Assembly: GCA_016219075.1 (NCBI GenBank)
Contig: JACRCJ010000221.1
Span: forward strand, 1 to 7,345
Length of the DNA stretch: 7,345 nucleotides
From: Deltaproteobacteria bacterium
GTDB taxonomy: Bacteria > Desulfobacterota > GWC2-55-46
Direction of reading: 5' to 3'
Made by a program: the position numbers and the translations under genes. Every line of letters begins with the position of its first letter. The first letter of the stretch is position 1. This document shows, one piece after another, positions 5,525 through 7,345 of the stretch. Below the pieces are notes generated by a model, which did not search any database, was not told the DNA's origin, and saw only the letters and a program-made list of their open reading frames with translations.

Positions 5525-6856
5525 ATGATCAAGAGATTGGTAAGGCCTAAGGTCTTGAGCGGTGTGCTGGCAGTCGTGGCGATATTCGCCTTTTCGTCGT
5601 GGGCGCTGTCGCAGAGGGTGGTCCCGGTTCCCAACAACACTTACGAAAGCCTGAAGGTCTTTACCGATGTGCTCGGCATAGTGCAGGAGAACTACGCGGA
5701 GCCCGTCGATAGCAAGGAAGTCATATACAGCGCCATAAAGGGCATGGTCAAGGGGCTCGACCCGCACTCCAGTTTCATGACCCCGGACGAGTACAACGAG
5801 ATGCAGATAGACACGAAGGGGAGTTTCGGAGGCATTGGCATCGAGATAGGCGTGAGGGACAATATCCTTACGGTGGTGGCGCCCATCGAGGACACCCCGG
5901 CCGACAAGGCTGGGCTCAAGGCCGGCGACAAGATCATAAAGATAGGCGACAAGTCCACAAAGGACATGAGCCTCACCGAGGCCGTGGGCCTGATGAGGGG
6001 GCCCAAGGACACTCCCGTCACAATCTCGATAATGAGGGAAGGCTTCAAGGAGCCGAAGCCCTTTACCATCAACAGGGCGATAATAAAGGTCAAGAGCGTC
6101 AAGTTCAGGTCGCTTGAGGACGGGTTCGGATACGTAAGGATAGTGCAGTTCCAGGAGAACACCTCCGCGGACCTCGACAAGGCGTTGAAGGAGCTGACGA
6201 GCAAGAACGGCAAATTGAAGGGGCTCGTGCTCGACTTGAGGAACAACCCTGGAGGGCTTCTGAAGGAGGCGGTATCGGTCTCCAACGAGTTCATAGGCTC
6301 CGGCCTGATAGTCTATACGAAGGGCAGGGTCGAGGACCAGAACATGACCTTCAGCGCCGACGGCGCGAACACCCAGCCTGAGTACCCGATGATAGTGCTG
6401 GTCAATGGCGGAAGCGCCAGTGCCTCGGAGATCGTGGCCGGAGCGCTGCAGGACCACAAGAGGGCGATAATACTCGGCACCCAGACATTCGGCAAGGGTT
6501 CCGTGCAGACGATCATCCCCCTTTCGGACGGCTCCGCCGTAAGGCTTACGACCTCAAAGTACTATACGCCTTCCGGAAGGTCTATTCAGGCGAAGGGGAT
6601 CGAGCCAGACATCATCGTAGGGGACTCGGCCAGTGAACATATCCACGAGAAGGACCTCGAGGGCCATCTTGAGCCCGAGGGAGGGGCCGATAAGAAGAAG
6701 ATCGACGATAAAGACAAGAAGACGATCGAGAAGATAAAGATAACCGAGGGCGCTGAAAAGGCCAAGGACGGCGAGGACATACAGCTTAAAAGGGCGCTCG
6801 ATTATCTCAAAAGCTGGTATATCTTCAAGGAAACATCCACGAAGAAGGCGGGCTGA
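5525..6856 (+). CDS. ctpA: S41-family C-terminal processing protease (CtpA/Prc type)
   Basis: This periplasmic serine protease cleaves proteins from their C-termini and in several bacteria controls peptidoglycan hydrolases and their partners. The 443 residues comprise a signal peptide or membrane anchor (about 1-30), a helical segment with DPHSSFMTPDEY (about 78-90), a PDZ domain (about 100-180, FGGIGIEIG to SIMREG) and the protease core. The catalytic serine is S299 in GGSASASEI, the general base K324 in TFGKGSVQ, and Q328 follows; the 25-residue Ser-Lys spacing equals that of E. coli Prc and B. subtilis CtpB. The C-terminal tail (about 370-425) is unusually rich in Lys, Asp and Glu before the terminal helix IQLKRALDYLK. 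The start is well set by AGGAGG at 5512-5517, 7 nt before ATG. It lies 160 nt after the EnvC-like gene, so it may be co-transcribed or have its own signal in the repeat-bearing gap. Confidence 0.96.
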   Translation: MIKRLVRPKVLSGVLAVVAIFAFSSWALSQRVVPVPNNTYESLKVFTDVLGIVQENYAEPVDSKEVIYSAIKGMVKGLDPHSSFMTPDEYNEMQIDTKGSFGGIGIEIGVRDNILTVVAPIEDTPADKAGLKAGDKIIKIGDKSTKDMSLTEAVGLMRGPKDTPVTISIMREGFKEPKPFTINRAIIKVKSVKFRSLEDGFGYVRIVQFQENTSADLDKALKELTSKNGKLKGLVLDLRNNPGGLLKEAVSVSNEFIGSGLIVYTKGRVEDQNMTFSADGANTQPEYPMIVLVNGGSASASEIVAGALQDHKRAIILGTQTFGKGSVQTIIPLSDGSAVRLTTSKYYTPSGRSIQAKGIEPDIIVGDSASEHIHEKDLEGHLEPEGGADKKKIDDKDKKTIEKIKITEGAEKAKDGEDIQLKRALDYLKSWYIFKETSTKKAG

Positions 6857-6872
6857 CGGATAAAGGTTCATC

Positions 6873-6911
6873 AACGGATGAGGCCGCTAAAAAGCGGCCT
6901 CATCCGTTTTT
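6873..6911 (+). terminator. Strong rho-independent terminator after the protease gene
   Basis: A perfect 16-bp stem, AACGGATGAGGCCGCT (6873-6888) with AGCGGCCTCATCCGTT (6893-6908), closes on an AAAA loop and runs into a T5 tract (6907-6911). It begins 16 nt after the protease stop codon and its T tract ends 9 nt before the next start codon. It should strongly limit + strand readthrough into the deacetylase gene. Confidence 0.9.
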
Positions 6912-6920
6912 AGGAAGTAT

Positions 6921-7345
6921 ATGGCGAGAAAGAAAAAAAACGCGTTGAGCCTGTGGGCGGTCCTTTTGGCCGGCTTTGTAGCCGGGGTTGCCGTGGCGCT
7001 TCTTCTTGTGAAGTACTCCGGCCTTCTCATTCCCGCTCCGCCGGCCCATGTCAAGGCGCCTCCCGCGCCACTACCCTCCGCTCCCGATGTGATAGGGCCG
7101 GTTGTCCCCGGAGAGGCGGCGCCTCCGGTCAAAAAGGCCTATCCGAGGGTGGCCATCGTCATAGACGACATGGGCCAGGACATGGCCAGGCTCCGTGACC
7201 TTGTGGCCCTGAACGCCCGGATAACCGTGGCGGTGCTACCTAACCTCAGCCACTCGAAACAGACCGCTTCAGAGGCGCACGACAGGGGCCTCGAGGTCAT
7301 CCTGCATCTGCCGATGGAGCCCAGGGAGCTCGGGTTCAACAACCC
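6921..7345 (+). CDS. Divergent polysaccharide deacetylase family protein (YibQ-like, DUF610), 3'-partial
   Basis: The frame runs from ATG 6921 through the right edge without a stop (141 complete codons). A basic N-terminus (MARKKKN) and a hydrophobic segment at about 11-30 indicate a signal anchor. A Pro/Ala-rich linker (about 37-72) leads into the domain at RVAIVIDDMGQD (76-87), followed by ITVAVLPNLSHSK (101-113) and HDRGLEVILHLPMEP (120-134). These match the start of the divergent polysaccharide deacetylase domain as in E. coli YibQ (LAIVIDDFGY, SVAVLPDSPHA, GHEVLIHLPM). The D82-D83 pair recalls the NodB-fold acidic motif, but catalytic activity is not established for the family, to my knowledge. 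In E. coli yibQ lies next to envC, so its presence downstream of the EnvC-like gene is a conserved association. AGGAAG (6912-6917) serves as a close-set ribosome binding site, immediately behind the terminator T tract. Confidence 0.9.
   Translation, partial: MARKKKNALSLWAVLLAGFVAGVAVALLLVKYSGLLIPAPPAHVKAPPAPLPSAPDVIGPVVPGEAAPPVKKAYPRVAIVIDDMGQDMARLRDLVALNARITVAVLPNLSHSKQTASEAHDRGLEVILHLPMEPRELGFNN

Noticed and set aside
5456..6457. A 333-codon open frame on the - strand opposite the protease gene
   Set aside because: It is antisense to a well-supported protease with intact catalytic motifs. The translation is low-complexity, rich in His, Arg, Leu and Val, and shows no recognisable domain. 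It is a by-product of G/C-biased third positions.

Overview
The window looks like a chromosomal segment of a moderately GC-rich, Gram-negative, diderm bacterium. The best reason is the division and cell-wall cluster ftsE-ftsX-envC-like, a periplasmic C-terminal processing protease and a YibQ-like divergent polysaccharide deacetylase. Arginine AGG and isoleucine ATA codons are very frequent in the right-hand two thirds. My guess is Desulfobacterota, Nitrospirota or a related lineage, but no marker in the window fixes the taxon. All supported genes are on the + strand.

Layout. (1) Positions 2-1666: the C-terminal part of a polytopic membrane protein of unknown function, cut by the left edge, with a GT-C-like topology and a soluble tail. 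(2) Positions 1667-2007: a 341-nt gap with GC-rich short inverted repeats and one excellent intrinsic terminator (1859-1892). (3) Positions 2008-2412: a Rid/YjgF-family protein in which threonine replaces the arginine needed for imine deaminase activity. (4) Positions 2413-2627: a near-consensus sigma-70 promoter (TTGACA-17 nt-GATAAT) abutted by a perfect 13-bp palindrome, then a leader of about 140 nt with a terminator-like stem and T9 tract. (5) Positions 2628-5364: ftsE, ftsX and an EnvC-like gene joined by start/stop overlaps, clearly one translationally coupled unit. (6) Positions 5365-5524: a gap with two copies of a 32-nt hairpin-plus-tail unit at an exact 50-nt period. (7) Positions 5525-6856: a ctpA-type S41 protease, followed by a 16-bp-stem intrinsic terminator. 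(8) From 6921 to the right edge: the N-terminal part of a divergent polysaccharide deacetylase, starting only 9 nt after the terminator T tract.

How the genes work together. FtsE (ATPase) and FtsX (membrane subunit) form the ABC-type complex that, in model bacteria, recruits and allosterically switches EnvC-type activators; these in turn activate N-acetylmuramyl-L-alanine amidases that split septal peptidoglycan. The EnvC-like protein here has lost the metal ligands of the LytM fold, as expected for an activator rather than an enzyme. The neighbouring periplasmic protease and YibQ-like protein fit a cell-envelope remodelling module. No amidase is present in the window. The Rid-family gene and the left-hand membrane protein look unrelated to the module and are separated from it by a terminator and a promoter.

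I found no convincing new system. The most interesting unexplained signals are the palindrome at the ftsE promoter, the attenuator-like leader, the 50-nt-period hairpin repeat before the protease gene, and the terminator placed directly before the deacetylase gene.
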